From JANMMJ01 sp964543235 (GTDB lineage: Bacteria > Pseudomonadota > Alphaproteobacteria > Rhizobiales > Aestuariivirgaceae), in contig CAZIXE010000015.1 of NCBI GenBank assembly GCA_964543235.1, positions 8,883-72,882 of the forward strand: DNA of 64,000 nucleotides, in the 5' to 3' direction. The translations under genes and the position numbers were made by a program. The number at the start of each line of letters is the position of its first letter. The first letter of the stretch is position 1. Positions 25,499-34,138 of the stretch are shown one piece after another. The notes beneath the pieces were generated by a model. The model made no database searches, had not been told where the DNA came from, and saw only the letters and a list, made by a program, of their open reading frames with translations.

Positions 25499-25537
25499 AT
25501 GTGCATCATGGCGATTGAAGCAGGCGGGGCGGGATGA
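25499..25537 (+). CDS. Possible 12-codon leader ORF overlapping the EryC start
   Basis: ATG at 25499 with GGGAA five bases upstream, encoding MCIMAIEAGGAG, then a TGA that overlaps the next gene's ATG (ATGA). It would be translated between the promoter and the epimerase gene and could couple ribosomes into it. It may be chance; the peptide has no repeated codon that suggests attenuation. Confidence 0.3.
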   Translation: MCIMAIEAGGAG

Positions 25538-26454
25538 ATTTCAGCCTGTCGGTCAACACCAATCCATTCGTCAATCGCTTCGCGGAAGCCTGGGACCTCA
25601 TCGGCACGCTGACCGAGGTGATCGGCATCGGCCATATCCAGCTGGTGCACGAGTTCATCAATCCCGCATGGCCTTTCGCTACCGTCCACCGGCTCACCCA
25701 ACGCATGGCGGCGGCCTGCGCCGCAAAGGGCGCGAAGATCACCTCGATGATGACCGGCCCCTATGGCCGGCTTAATCACTTCGCGCATCCTGATCCGGAG
25801 GTGCGCAGCTATTATGTGGCCTGGTTCAGAACCATGGCGGAGATTGCCGCCGACCTCGGCTGCCCGGCCATCGGCACGCAGTTCGGCATCTTCACCTTCA
25901 GCGACTATGACGATCCGGTCCGGCGGGAAGCGCTCATGAAACTCGCCCTTCACTGCTGGGGCGAAGTCGCCGATCATGCCAGGGACTGCGGCCTCGAATT
26001 CGTGTTCTGGGAGCCGATGTCGGTCGGCCGCGAGCTCGGCCACACGATCCGTGGCTGCCAGGCGCTGCAGGACCGGATCGATGCCGCCGGCCTGCCGCTG
26101 CCGCTCAAGCCGATGGTCGATATCGACCACGGCGATATCAGTTCGCCCGATCCCGAAGACACCGACCCCTATGCCTGGGTCCGGCGTTTCGCCACGCAAT
26201 CTCCCATCATCCATATCAAGCAGAGCAGCATGAACAAGGGCGGCCACTGGCCCTTCACGGCGCAATACAATGCCGATGGGCGGATCACTCCCGACAAGCT
26301 GCTGGCGGCAATCGCGGCCGGCGGCGGCAGCGACAACGAACTCTGTCTCGAACTGGCCTTCCGCGAGCGGGAACCGGCGGACCGGCAGGTCGTCGCGGCA
26401 GTGGCAGAATCAGTCGCCTACTGGGCACCCCATGCCCGCACCGGGTTCAACTGA
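25534..26454 (+). CDS. TIM-barrel sugar-phosphate isomerase/epimerase, EryC-like
   Basis: 306 residues. AP-endonuclease-2/xylose isomerase-like barrel: GHIQLVHEFINPAW, MTGPYGRLNHFAHPDPEVRSYYVAWFRTMAEIAADLGC, EFVFWEPMSVGRE (metal-binding Glu), KPMVDIDHGD and IIHIKQSS. With a TIM-family isomerase and an RpiB directly downstream it fits EryC, described in other bacteria as D-erythrulose-1-phosphate 3-epimerase of erythritol catabolism. The identification leans on the gene order; another ketose-phosphate epimerase remains possible. Confidence 0.65.
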   Translation: MNFSLSVNTNPFVNRFAEAWDLIGTLTEVIGIGHIQLVHEFINPAWPFATVHRLTQRMAAACAAKGAKITSMMTGPYGRLNHFAHPDPEVRSYYVAWFRTMAEIAADLGCPAIGTQFGIFTFSDYDDPVRREALMKLALHCWGEVADHARDCGLEFVFWEPMSVGRELGHTIRGCQALQDRIDAAGLPLPLKPMVDIDHGDISSPDPEDTDPYAWVRRFATQSPIIHIKQSSMNKGGHWPFTAQYNADGRITPDKLLAAIAAGGGSDNELCLELAFREREPADRQVVAAVAESVAYWAPHARTGFN

Positions 26455-26456
26455 CG

Positions 26457-27230
26457 ATGCGCAAGGCCCTGTGGATCGGCACCAGCTGGAAGATGAACAA
26501 GACCCGCGCCGAAGCGCGGGCCTTTGCCGAGACGGTGAAGGCCTCGCCAGCGGCAAGAATGGCGGCGGCGCAACCCTTCGTCATCCCGCCCTTTCCCTAT
26601 ATCAGCGATGTGGCCGGCATCCTCGAGGGCACGCGGGTCAGGGTCGGGGCACAGAACATGCACTGGGACGACAAGGGCGCCTGGACCGGCGAAGTGTCGC
26701 CGGTGATGCTCAAGGACTGTGGGGCCACGATGGTCGAAATCGGTCACAGCGAACGGCGGACCCATTTCGGCGAGACTGACGGCACCGTGGCGCTCAAGGT
26801 GAAGGCTGCCGTCAGGCATGGCCTTCTGGCCCTGGTCTGCATCGGCGACACGAAGGAGGAGTACGCGGCGGGACGGACGGCCGAGGTGCTGGCGCGGCAG
26901 ACGTGGATTGCACTCAACCTGGTCGGCCGAAAGGCGCCGGGGAAGGTCGTCATCGCCTATGAGCCCGTGTGGTCGATCGGCGAGGGCGGGGTGCCGGCCG
27001 ATCCGGACTTCGCCAACGACCAGCACAAGCGGATCAAGGCGATCGCGGTCAAGGCGACCGGCAAGCCAGTGCCGGTGCTTTATGGCGGCAGTGTCAATCG
27101 CGGCAATTGTTGCGAACTGGCGGCGCGATCGGATATCGACGGGCTGTTCATCGGCCGTGCCGCCTGGGATGCAAAGGATTATGTCGGTATCATTGAGGCT
27201 GTTACCGGGTCGCCTCGATACGAGGCTTGA
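26457..27230 (+). CDS. Triosephosphate isomerase family, probably erythrulose-phosphate isomerase (EryH-like)
   Basis: 257 residues. The catalytic set is K12 in SWKMNK, H97 in EIGHSER and E169 in AYEPVWSIGEG, with the phosphate-binding YGGSVNRGN and GLFIGRAAWD at the end. Classical TIM has Asn two residues before the Lys; here it is Ser10, a difference consistent with a specialised paralogue. It starts 2 bp after the epimerase stop. Role inferred: isomerisation of L-erythrulose 1-phosphate in tetritol breakdown, with ordinary TIM activity as the alternative. Confidence 0.8.
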   Translation: MRKALWIGTSWKMNKTRAEARAFAETVKASPAARMAAAQPFVIPPFPYISDVAGILEGTRVRVGAQNMHWDDKGAWTGEVSPVMLKDCGATMVEIGHSERRTHFGETDGTVALKVKAAVRHGLLALVCIGDTKEEYAAGRTAEVLARQTWIALNLVGRKAPGKVVIAYEPVWSIGEGGVPADPDFANDQHKRIKAIAVKATGKPVPVLYGGSVNRGNCCELAARSDIDGLFIGRAAWDAKDYVGIIEAVTGSPRYEA

Positions 27231-27245
27231 TGTGAGGAGACCAAA

Positions 27246-27689
27246 ATGAAGATCGCGCTTGGCGCGGACAGCGCCGGAAAGCCCCTGCTCGACGTGGTCG
27301 AGGCCCATCTGAAGGCGAAGCCCGAGCACCAGGTCAGCAATCTGAGCGAATCCGGTTTCTATGCCGACCTCTCAGGCAAGGTGGCGCTGGCCGTGAAGAA
27401 CGGTGAATATGACCGCGCCATCCTGTGCTGCGGTACGGGGATCGGCGTGTGCATTGCGGCCAACAAGGTGCCCGGCATCAGGGCGGCCCTCACCCATGAC
27501 ACCTACTCGGCGGAACGCGCAGCCAAGTCCAACAATGCCCAGATCATTACCATGGGGGCGCGGGTGATCGGACCGGAACTCGCAAAGGCGATCGTGGACA
27601 AGTGGCTCGAGTCGGCGTTCGATCCCGAAGGCGCATCGGCTGCCAATGTCGAAGCCATCGACCGGCTGGACGCGAAGTTCAGCAAGTAG
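27246..27689 (+). CDS. rpiB: RpiB-family sugar-phosphate isomerase (EryI-like)
   Basis: 147 residues. The RpiB signature CCGTGIGVCIAANKVPGIRAAL carries the catalytic Cys (C62). D8 in LGADSAG and H84-D85 in THDTYSAERA complete the site. Family knowledge: RpiB interconverts ribose-5-P and ribulose-5-P, and its EryI relatives produce D-erythrose 4-phosphate from erythrulose 4-phosphate. As third gene after EryC-like and TIM-like genes, the tetrose role is preferred. The product would feed the pentose phosphate and shikimate pathways. Confidence 0.88.
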   Translation: MKIALGADSAGKPLLDVVEAHLKAKPEHQVSNLSESGFYADLSGKVALAVKNGEYDRAILCCGTGIGVCIAANKVPGIRAALTHDTYSAERAAKSNNAQIITMGARVIGPELAKAIVDKWLESAFDPEGASAANVEAIDRLDAKFSK

Positions 27690-27692
27690 CCG

Positions 27693-28883
27693 TCAGCGGA
27701 ACCGGCCGGCGCGGGCGGCCGCCACAGTGCGCATGACACCCCGAAGCTCGGCCAATCCCTTGAGGCGGCCGATGCAGGAGTAACCGGGGTTCACTTTCTT
27801 GCCGATGTCATCAATGAGGAGATGGCCGTGATCGGGCCGCATGGGGATGACGCAATCCTCCCGGCCGGCGGCGCTGCGGCCGTCCTCTTCCGCCATCAGG
27901 GCAGCGACCACACCGATCATGTCAGTGTCGCCATCGAGATGCTCGGCCTCGTAGAAGGAACCATCGGCCTCGCGTGTCGTGTTGCGGAGATGGGCAAAAT
28001 GGACGCGCGGGCCGAATTCCTTCGCCATGGCAACCAGATCATTGGCAGCGTTGGCACCGTAGGAGCCCGTGCACAGGGTCAGGCCATTGGCCGGGCGGTC
28101 CACGGCCTGCAACAGGCGGCGGGCATCAGCCGCGGTTGAGACGACCCGCGGCAGGCCAAACAGGGAGAAGGGCGGGTCATCGGGATGAATGGCCATGCGC
28201 ACGCCGGCGTCTTCGGCGGCGGGGAGGATATCGTTCACGAACTGCACGAGGTGATCGCGCAAGCCCTCGGCGGTCAGGTCGCGATAGGCATCGAGCTGAC
28301 GGCGGAAACTGGCACGGTCATAGACGGTCTCGCGGGCCGGCACCCAGTCGATGAGATTGCGCTCGAGCTGGGCTGCCTTACCTTCGGGCCAGGCCGCCAG
28401 CCGGGCACGGGCCGCCGCAAGTCGCTCCGGCGGATGATTCCGCTCGGCGCCCTGACGCCTGAGGACAAAGGCGTCATATGCACAGAAGTCGATCATGTCG
28501 AATCGGAGCGCCGTACCGCCGTGGGGCAGCGGCCAGTCAAGGTCGGTGCGGGTCCAATCGGTAATGGCCATGAAATTGTAGCAGACGATCCTGACCCCGG
28601 CCGCTGCCACGGCACGGATCGAGGCGCGATAGTTGTCGATCAGTTCGCGGTAGTTGCCCGACCGCGTCTTGATATTTTCCGGCACGGCAATGCTTTCGAC
28701 CACATCCCAGCTGAGGCCGGCCGATTCGATCGCAGCCTTGCGCTTCAGAACCTCATCCACCGTCCAGGCTTCGCCACGATTCATGTGATGAAGGGCGGTG
28801 ACAATGCCGGTTGCGCCGGCCTGGCGCACATGCGCCAGCGTGACCGGATCATCGGGACCAAACCAGCGCCAGGTCTGTTTCAT
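27693..28883 (-). CDS. uxuA: Mannonate dehydratase
   Basis: 396 residues with AAGGAG seven bases before the ATG. Blocks: MKQTWRWFGPDDPVTLAHVRQAGATGIVTALHH, YNFMAITDWTRTDLDW, MAIHPDDPPFSLFGLPRVVST, HFAHLRNTTREADGSFYEAEHLDGDTDM and PMRPDHGHLLIDD. These give the His/Cys/Asp metal ligands of the UxuA fold. The reaction is D-mannonate to 2-keto-3-deoxy-D-gluconate plus water, in hexuronate catabolism. No UxaC/UxuB is adjacent. The 3' end is 3 bp from the rpiB stop. Confidence 0.95.
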   Translation of the reverse strand: MKQTWRWFGPDDPVTLAHVRQAGATGIVTALHHMNRGEAWTVDEVLKRKAAIESAGLSWDVVESIAVPENIKTRSGNYRELIDNYRASIRAVAAAGVRIVCYNFMAITDWTRTDLDWPLPHGGTALRFDMIDFCAYDAFVLRRQGAERNHPPERLAAARARLAAWPEGKAAQLERNLIDWVPARETVYDRASFRRQLDAYRDLTAEGLRDHLVQFVNDILPAAEDAGVRMAIHPDDPPFSLFGLPRVVSTAADARRLLQAVDRPANGLTLCTGSYGANAANDLVAMAKEFGPRVHFAHLRNTTREADGSFYEAEHLDGDTDMIGVVAALMAEEDGRSAAGREDCVIPMRPDHGHLLIDDIGKKVNPGYSCIGRLKGLAELRGVMRTVAAARAGRFR

Positions 28884-28898
28884 GGCGAACTCCTTCGA

Positions 28899-28917
28899 CT
28901 GCGCCGGCGAGGCGCAG
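28899..28917 (-). promoter_or_regulatory. Hairpin in the uxuA leader
   Basis: CTGCGCC / GGCGCAG arms (7 bp) around GGCGA, 15 bp before the uxuA ATG and just outside its ribosome site. It could modulate initiation or be part of an operator; no T-run. Confidence 0.3.
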
Positions 28918-29045
28918 CATGCCAGGTGCTGTGGTTAGACGGGAATGGTCATGGCGTCCACTGCCGCAAAACCCGCTGGATCAAGAGGCCCCGACCGACT
29001 AGCTAGGGGCACATACCCCACCCCGTTTCCAGGTAGTCCCCACCT

Positions 29046-30545
29046 ATGTCTTTTGCCAAACTCGATGAGCTCTGCCGCAAGCTCGAGGCGCTCGAACATG
29101 CCCAGGCCATGCTCAGCGTCGACGAGGCGGTGCAGATGCCGGCCGGCGGCGGCGAAAAGCGCGCCGAAGCCATGGCCATGCTGGCCGGCATGGCGCATGA
29201 AATGGCCACGGCGCCGGAGGTGGGCGACTGGCTCGCGGCAGCCGAGCAGGAACCGCTCGATACGATGCAGGCGGCGGCGGTGCGCGAGTTCAGGCGCGTC
29301 TATACCAATGCCACCTGTCTTTCATCGGCCTTCGTGCGGCGGCAGGTCAATGCGCGGGTCCGTTCGGAGCAGTTATGGCGCGAATTGCGCCCGACGGGCG
29401 ACTGGGCCGGCTTTCTGCCGGCCTTCGACGGCATTGTCGCCATTGTCCGGGAGGAGGCAGCGCTGCGCTCCGAGGCCCTGAAGCTCTCGCCCTATGATGC
29501 GCTGATCGAGCAGCATGACCCTGGCAGCCGGGTCGCCGAAATCGCTCCGCTGTTTGCTGAACTGAAGGCCTTCCTCAAGGATTTCATCCCCCATGCGATG
29601 GAGCACCAGGCGGCGAAGCGGCTGGCGCGCCCGGAAAAGCCGCTGCATCCGCCTTATCCGGTGGAGAAGCAGAAGACGCTGGGGCTTGCGATGATGGAAG
29701 CCATCGGCTTCGACTTCAACCATGGCCGGCTTGACATTTCGCACCACCCCTTCTGCGGCGGGGTGCCGACCGATGTGCGCATGACGACGCGCTACACGGC
29801 AAGCGAATTCCTGTCGTCGCTGATGGGCATCCTGCATGAAACCGGACATGGCCTCTATGAACAGGGTCTGCCTTCAGACTGGGCGCACTGGCCGGTGGGA
29901 CGGGCAAGAGGCATGGCCATGCACGAAAGCCAGAGCCTGTTCGTCGAGAAGCAGATCGCCCGCAGCGCCGAGTTCTGGGAGTGGGCGCTGCCGATGGTGC
30001 GCGAACATCTCGGTCCTGACGCCCTTCCCGGCTGGGATCTCGAAGACGTGATGGCACATGTCCACCGGATCGAGCCGGGCCTGATCCGGGTCGACGCCGA
30101 CGAGGCGACCTATCCGCTGCATGTTATCCTGCGCTTCGAGATCGAGCAGGAGCTTGTCGGCGGAGTTCTGGCCCCCAGGGACGTTCCCGAGGCCTGGGAC
30201 GCCAGGATGCGGGACTATCTGGGGCTCGCGACGCTGGACAATCCGAAAGACGGCCCCTTGCAGGACGTGCACTGGCCGAGCGGTGCCTTCGGCTATTTTC
30301 CCAGCTACACGCTGGGCGCCCTGATCGCCGCGCAGCTCTGGGCGGCCCTCGAGCGTGACCATCCGGCGGCGCGCGAGGACATGCGACACGGGCGCTTCGT
30401 CGCCCTCAATGACTGGCGGCGCGAGAAGGTCTGGTCGCAAGGGTCACGCTGGAGCACCCCGGAACTGCTCAAGCGAGCGACCGGCGAGGCGCTGTCGGCG
30501 CGCCCTTTCATGAGCCACCTCAAGCGGCGATACCTCGAGTCGTGA
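29046..30545 (+). CDS. M32-family (Taq) thermostable carboxypeptidase
   Basis: 499 residues. The zinc site HETGH starts at H264 in GILHETGHGLYEQGLP, followed by HESQSLFVEKQIARS, the downstream Glu ligand block of M32 enzymes, and RVDADEATYPLHVILRFEIEQEL. It removes C-terminal residues from peptides in the cytoplasm. The length is typical. Its TGA overlaps the GTG of the next gene (GTGA), suggesting coupled translation with an oxygenase, an unusual pairing for a housekeeping peptidase. Confidence 0.95.
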   Translation: MSFAKLDELCRKLEALEHAQAMLSVDEAVQMPAGGGEKRAEAMAMLAGMAHEMATAPEVGDWLAAAEQEPLDTMQAAAVREFRRVYTNATCLSSAFVRRQVNARVRSEQLWRELRPTGDWAGFLPAFDGIVAIVREEAALRSEALKLSPYDALIEQHDPGSRVAEIAPLFAELKAFLKDFIPHAMEHQAAKRLARPEKPLHPPYPVEKQKTLGLAMMEAIGFDFNHGRLDISHHPFCGGVPTDVRMTTRYTASEFLSSLMGILHETGHGLYEQGLPSDWAHWPVGRARGMAMHESQSLFVEKQIARSAEFWEWALPMVREHLGPDALPGWDLEDVMAHVHRIEPGLIRVDADEATYPLHVILRFEIEQELVGGVLAPRDVPEAWDARMRDYLGLATLDNPKDGPLQDVHWPSGAFGYFPSYTLGALIAAQLWAALERDHPAAREDMRHGRFVALNDWRREKVWSQGSRWSTPELLKRATGEALSARPFMSHLKRRYLES

Positions 30546-31342
30546 CGGACACGCTGCTTACCGGCTATCGCGACAGGGGCTGGTGCCTGTTTCCGCATGA
30601 TCCGGCGCTGCTGGCATGGGTCAGGGCCAGTCTTGGCGCAGCGCGGGCGGCGGTCGCGGCGCCCGAGCACGCACACTGGCAGCGGTGCGGCGGCACGTGG
30701 TTTGCGGGCGTCCACGCCCTGCCCAACGACACCAGGGGGGCCGTAGCCGGCGGGCCGGCACTTCTGGGCATGGCCATCTCGTTCATTCACACCACTCTGG
30801 GGATCGGCGCGTTCGACTGGGACCGGGGACAGATCTCAGTCTGCTATCCCGGCTATCCGAAGCCGCAGGCCGGCGAGAGCGAGGGGCAGTTCAACTACCG
30901 CCGCAATCGCGATGGCGCACATGTGGATGGTCTCCATGCCGAAGGCGCGGCGCGGCGGCGGCACTTGCGCGAACACCATGTTTTCATCCTTGGCGTTCCC
31001 ATGGTCGAGGCAGGCGCCGGGGCTTCGCCTTTCACCATCTGGGAAGGATCGCATGAGGTGATGCGCGCCATGTTCCGCAAGGCGCTGGCGGGCACCAGGC
31101 CTGACCGGTGGGGTGATGCCGATCTGACCGACGCCTACCAGGCGGCGCGGCGGACGGTGTTCGCGGAATGCCCGCGGGTCGAAATCACGGCCTCTCCCGG
31201 CCAGGCCTATCTGGTGCACCGGCTGGCGCTGCATGGCATGGCACCATGGGCCGAAGGCGCGGAATGCGGGCCTGACGGCCGCATGATCGTTTATTTCAGG
31301 CCGCCCGGCCGCGATCCGCTGAACTGGCTTGAGGGGCCATAA
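30542..31342 (+). CDS. Putative 2-oxoglutarate/Fe(II) oxygenase (PhyH-like)
   Basis: 266 residues from a GTG overlapping the carboxypeptidase stop. The iron-binding set can be read as H127-x-D129 in GAHVDGLH, with distal His H226 or H231 in YLVHRLALHGMAPW. R253 in VYFRPPGR is placed to bind 2-oxoglutarate, and GSHEVMRAMF resembles PhyH proteins. Function is unknown; coupling to the peptidase could mean an amino-acid or peptide substrate. The reading is motif-based and the family is divergent. It ends one base from the convergent adenine deaminase. Confidence 0.6.
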   Translation: MTDTLLTGYRDRGWCLFPHDPALLAWVRASLGAARAAVAAPEHAHWQRCGGTWFAGVHALPNDTRGAVAGGPALLGMAISFIHTTLGIGAFDWDRGQISVCYPGYPKPQAGESEGQFNYRRNRDGAHVDGLHAEGAARRRHLREHHVFILGVPMVEAGAGASPFTIWEGSHEVMRAMFRKALAGTRPDRWGDADLTDAYQAARRTVFAECPRVEITASPGQAYLVHRLALHGMAPWAEGAECGPDGRMIVYFRPPGRDPLNWLEGP

Positions 31343-31343
31343 C

Positions 31344-33044
31344 TCAGGCAATCAGGGCAAAGCGATCGACGTCGACCAGGCCCCGGTCGGTGATCTTGAG
31401 ATGCGGAATGACGGGCAGCGGCAGGAACGCCACCTGCAGAAAGGGCTCCGGCAGAACCGTTCCGAGTGAACGGGCCGCCGCCCGCAGCGGCATGAGGGCG
31501 TCGCGCACTTGTTCGAACGCCAGCTCGCTCATCAGGCCGGCAATCGGCAGCGCCAGTTCCGCCAGAATACGGCCATCGCAGGCGACGGCAAAGCCGCCCT
31601 CGATCTCGCGCAGGCGATTGACGGCCACGGCCATGTCCGCCTCCGATGCGCCCACCACGCAGATGTTGTGGCTGTCATGACCCACGGTCGAGGCAATGGC
31701 ACCCTGCTTGAGGCCAAAGCCCTTTACGAAACCCACGGCGATGTTGCCGTTGACGCCGTGGCGTTCGATGACGGCCACCTTGATGACATCCTGCGCAAGA
31801 TCGATGGAGATGGCGCCGTTCTTCTCCGGCAGCGGCAGGGTGAGATGTTGGGTGATGATCTTGCCCGGCGTTACGCCAATGACAGGGCGATCAGCGGCAC
31901 CGCCGCTTGCGGCGAAGTCAGCGGCGGTCACCGCAGGGGCACGCACGCTGCCGCGGCCCACGGCCGGTACCTGCCGTCGCTGCGCAAAGAGCGCGGGCGT
32001 CACAAGGCGGCCGGCAGCAATGACGTGCTTCACGTCACAGGATTCGAGCTCACCCAGAAGCACGATGTCGGCACGCCAGCCCGGTGCGACAAGGCCGCGG
32101 TCGCCGAGGCCGAAGGCACGGGCTGCGGAAATGCTGGCTGCCCGGTAGGCGGCAAGCGGCGGCGCGCCCCCGGCGATGGCGGTGCGGATCATGAAATCGA
32201 GGTGACCCTCTTCGGCGATATCGAGGGGATTGCGATCATCCGTGCACAGCGCAATGAACGGCGAATTGCGTTCCGTGATGATCGGGATCAGCGCATGCAG
32301 GTCCTTGGAAACCGATCCTTCGCGGATCAGCACATGCATGCCCTTCGAGAGCTTCTCGCGGGCCTCTTCCGCGGTGGTGATCTCGTGGTCGGTCCTGATG
32401 CCAGCGGCGAGATAGCCGTTGAGCGGCTTCCCGCGCAGCAGCGGCGCATGGCCGTCGATATGGCGTCCCTGAAACATGGCGAGCTTGGCAAGGCAGCCCT
32501 CATCGCCGTGCAGTACGCCCGGATAGTTCATGAATTCGGCCAGCCCCAGAACCTTGGGATTGTCCATGAAGGGCCTGAGATCGGCGGCGCCAAGCCTGGC
32601 TCCTGAAGTTTCGAGAGCGGTGGCGGGCACGCAGCTCGACAGCTGCACGCGGAGGTCCATGACCGTTTCCATGGCGCAGGCGAGAAAGTAGCGGATACCC
32701 TCGGCACCCAGCACATTGGCGATCTCATGCGGATCGCAAATCGCCGTCGTAACGCCGTGCGGCAGCACGCGGCGGTCAAACTCGAGCGGGGTCACGAGCG
32801 AAGATTCCACGTGGAGATGGGTATCGATGAAACCCGGAACGGCGGTAAGGCCGCTTGCGTCGATTTCGACGGTGCCCTGGTAGTCCGCCAGCGTACCGAC
32901 GATGCGATCACCGCAGATCGCGATGTCGCCGGGCATCAGGTCGCCGGTGACCAGGTCGAACAGACGTGCGCCCTTGAGGACGAGGTCGGCTGTCGCGCTG
33001 CCGGAGCCCTGCGTGACCGCCTTCTTGAGTTGGGATATATCCAT
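31344..33044 (-). CDS. ade: Adenine deaminase
   Basis: 566 residues. The amidohydrolase metal site is PGFIDTHLHVESSLVTP; DPHEIANVLG, RDGSV-type IREGSVSKDL, CTDDRNPLDI and the C-terminal VGHDSHNICVVGA are all adenine deaminase blocks. It converts adenine to hypoxanthine plus ammonia. It is monocistronic, divergent from the DapA-family gene, and a GAGGA ribosome site precedes the ATG. No purine transporter is adjacent. Confidence 0.95.
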   Translation of the reverse strand: MDISQLKKAVTQGSGSATADLVLKGARLFDLVTGDLMPGDIAICGDRIVGTLADYQGTVEIDASGLTAVPGFIDTHLHVESSLVTPLEFDRRVLPHGVTTAICDPHEIANVLGAEGIRYFLACAMETVMDLRVQLSSCVPATALETSGARLGAADLRPFMDNPKVLGLAEFMNYPGVLHGDEGCLAKLAMFQGRHIDGHAPLLRGKPLNGYLAAGIRTDHEITTAEEAREKLSKGMHVLIREGSVSKDLHALIPIITERNSPFIALCTDDRNPLDIAEEGHLDFMIRTAIAGGAPPLAAYRAASISAARAFGLGDRGLVAPGWRADIVLLGELESCDVKHVIAAGRLVTPALFAQRRQVPAVGRGSVRAPAVTAADFAASGGAADRPVIGVTPGKIITQHLTLPLPEKNGAISIDLAQDVIKVAVIERHGVNGNIAVGFVKGFGLKQGAIASTVGHDSHNICVVGASEADMAVAVNRLREIEGGFAVACDGRILAELALPIAGLMSELAFEQVRDALMPLRAAARSLGTVLPEPFLQVAFLPLPVIPHLKITDRGLVDVDRFALIA

Positions 33045-33169
33045 GGGTCCTCGTCCAGCAGGGGCTCATCAATTCTTGCGATGGCGCTGTTTATGGTCGA
33101 GCCGCTTTTGCGGGCAAGGTATTTCCGCTAATTCCTATCCCTACACCCGCTGACCGAGTTTCTCTGAAC

Positions 33170-34072
33170 ATGAAGCAGGACCTCAGCGGCGTATTTTGCG
33201 CCGCCGCCACGCCGTTCACCGCCGACGGGAATGTTGATGCGGCCCGATTCTGCAACCATGCCGAGCAAGTGCTGACCGATGGTTGCGACGGCGTGGCGCT
33301 GCTCGGGACCACGGGCGAAGCGAATTCGCTGGCGCTCGCAGAACGGCAGGCGCTGGTCGAAGCGGCGGTCGTTGCGGGGATTCCGGCGCAAAAACTGATG
33401 CCGGGAACGGGTCTTTGTGCCATTCCGGAGACGGTCGCGCTGACCCGCCATGCGCTGTCGCTGGGCATCACACGGGTCGTGATGCTGCCGCCATTCTACT
33501 ATAAAAATCAAAGCGATGATGGGCTGTTTGCAGCCTATGCGGCGGTCATCGACAAGGTCGCGGACACCCGCCTGAGAATCATTCTCTACCACTTTCCGCA
33601 AATGTCGGCCGTGCCGTTCAGCCTCGTACTCATTGAACGACTGCTCAGGGCCTTTCCCGGAACCATCGCCGGCATCAAGGATTCGAGCGGCAATCTCGAC
33701 AACATGCTGAAAATGATCAGGAATTTTCCCGGATTTGCGGTGTTTGCCGGCGCCGATCCGCTGATGATGCCGGCACTCGCGGAAGGCGGTGCGGGCTGCA
33801 TTACCGCCGCGGCCAACCTTATCGCCCGCGACCTGGCAACCGTCTTCCGGCATCTCGACAACCCGTCGCAGGCGGCCACCGTCGCAAGGGCACAGCAGCG
33901 CATCGTCGAAACACGCCGGATTACCACGCAGTACGCGCAAATACCGGCGGTCAAGGCGCTGATTGCGCAGCGCTACAATGACAACGCCTGGCGCAGCGTG
34001 CGACCGCCCCTGACAGCGCTCGACAACACAGCCCGGCAGCAGGTTGAGTGCGACTTTGCGAAGCTCACATGA
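33170..34072 (+). CDS. DapA-family lyase/aldolase (not housekeeping DapA)
   Basis: 300 residues. It carries GTTGEANSL (carboxylate-binding), Y in IILYHFPQ, and the Schiff-base Lys in GIKDSSGN. In this superfamily (dihydrodipicolinate synthase, N-acetylneuraminate lyase, KDG aldolase) the substrate cannot be set from the core motifs alone. A Gfo/Idh/MocA dehydrogenase follows 66 bp later with its own promoter-like patch. Together they suggest breakdown of a sugar acid or keto acid. Confidence 0.88.
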   Translation: MKQDLSGVFCAAATPFTADGNVDAARFCNHAEQVLTDGCDGVALLGTTGEANSLALAERQALVEAAVVAGIPAQKLMPGTGLCAIPETVALTRHALSLGITRVVMLPPFYYKNQSDDGLFAAYAAVIDKVADTRLRIILYHFPQMSAVPFSLVLIERLLRAFPGTIAGIKDSSGNLDNMLKMIRNFPGFAVFAGADPLMMPALAEGGAGCITAAANLIARDLATVFRHLDNPSQAATVARAQQRIVETRRITTQYAQIPAVKALIAQRYNDNAWRSVRPPLTALDNTARQQVECDFAKLT

Positions 34073-34078
34073 CAATTT

Positions 34079-34108
34079 TTGTTTCTCTTTCCTCCAGTAT
34101 GCAATAAT
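34079..34108 (+). promoter_or_regulatory. Possible promoter before the Gfo/Idh/MocA gene
   Basis: TTGTTT (34079-34084) and CAATAA/AATAAT (34102-34108) spaced 17-18 bp in an AT-rich gap. It suggests independent transcription from the DapA-family gene. Confidence 0.35.
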
Positions 34109-34138
34109 CGGTGCAGAAAGGACTTCCGGGAGGAGCAT

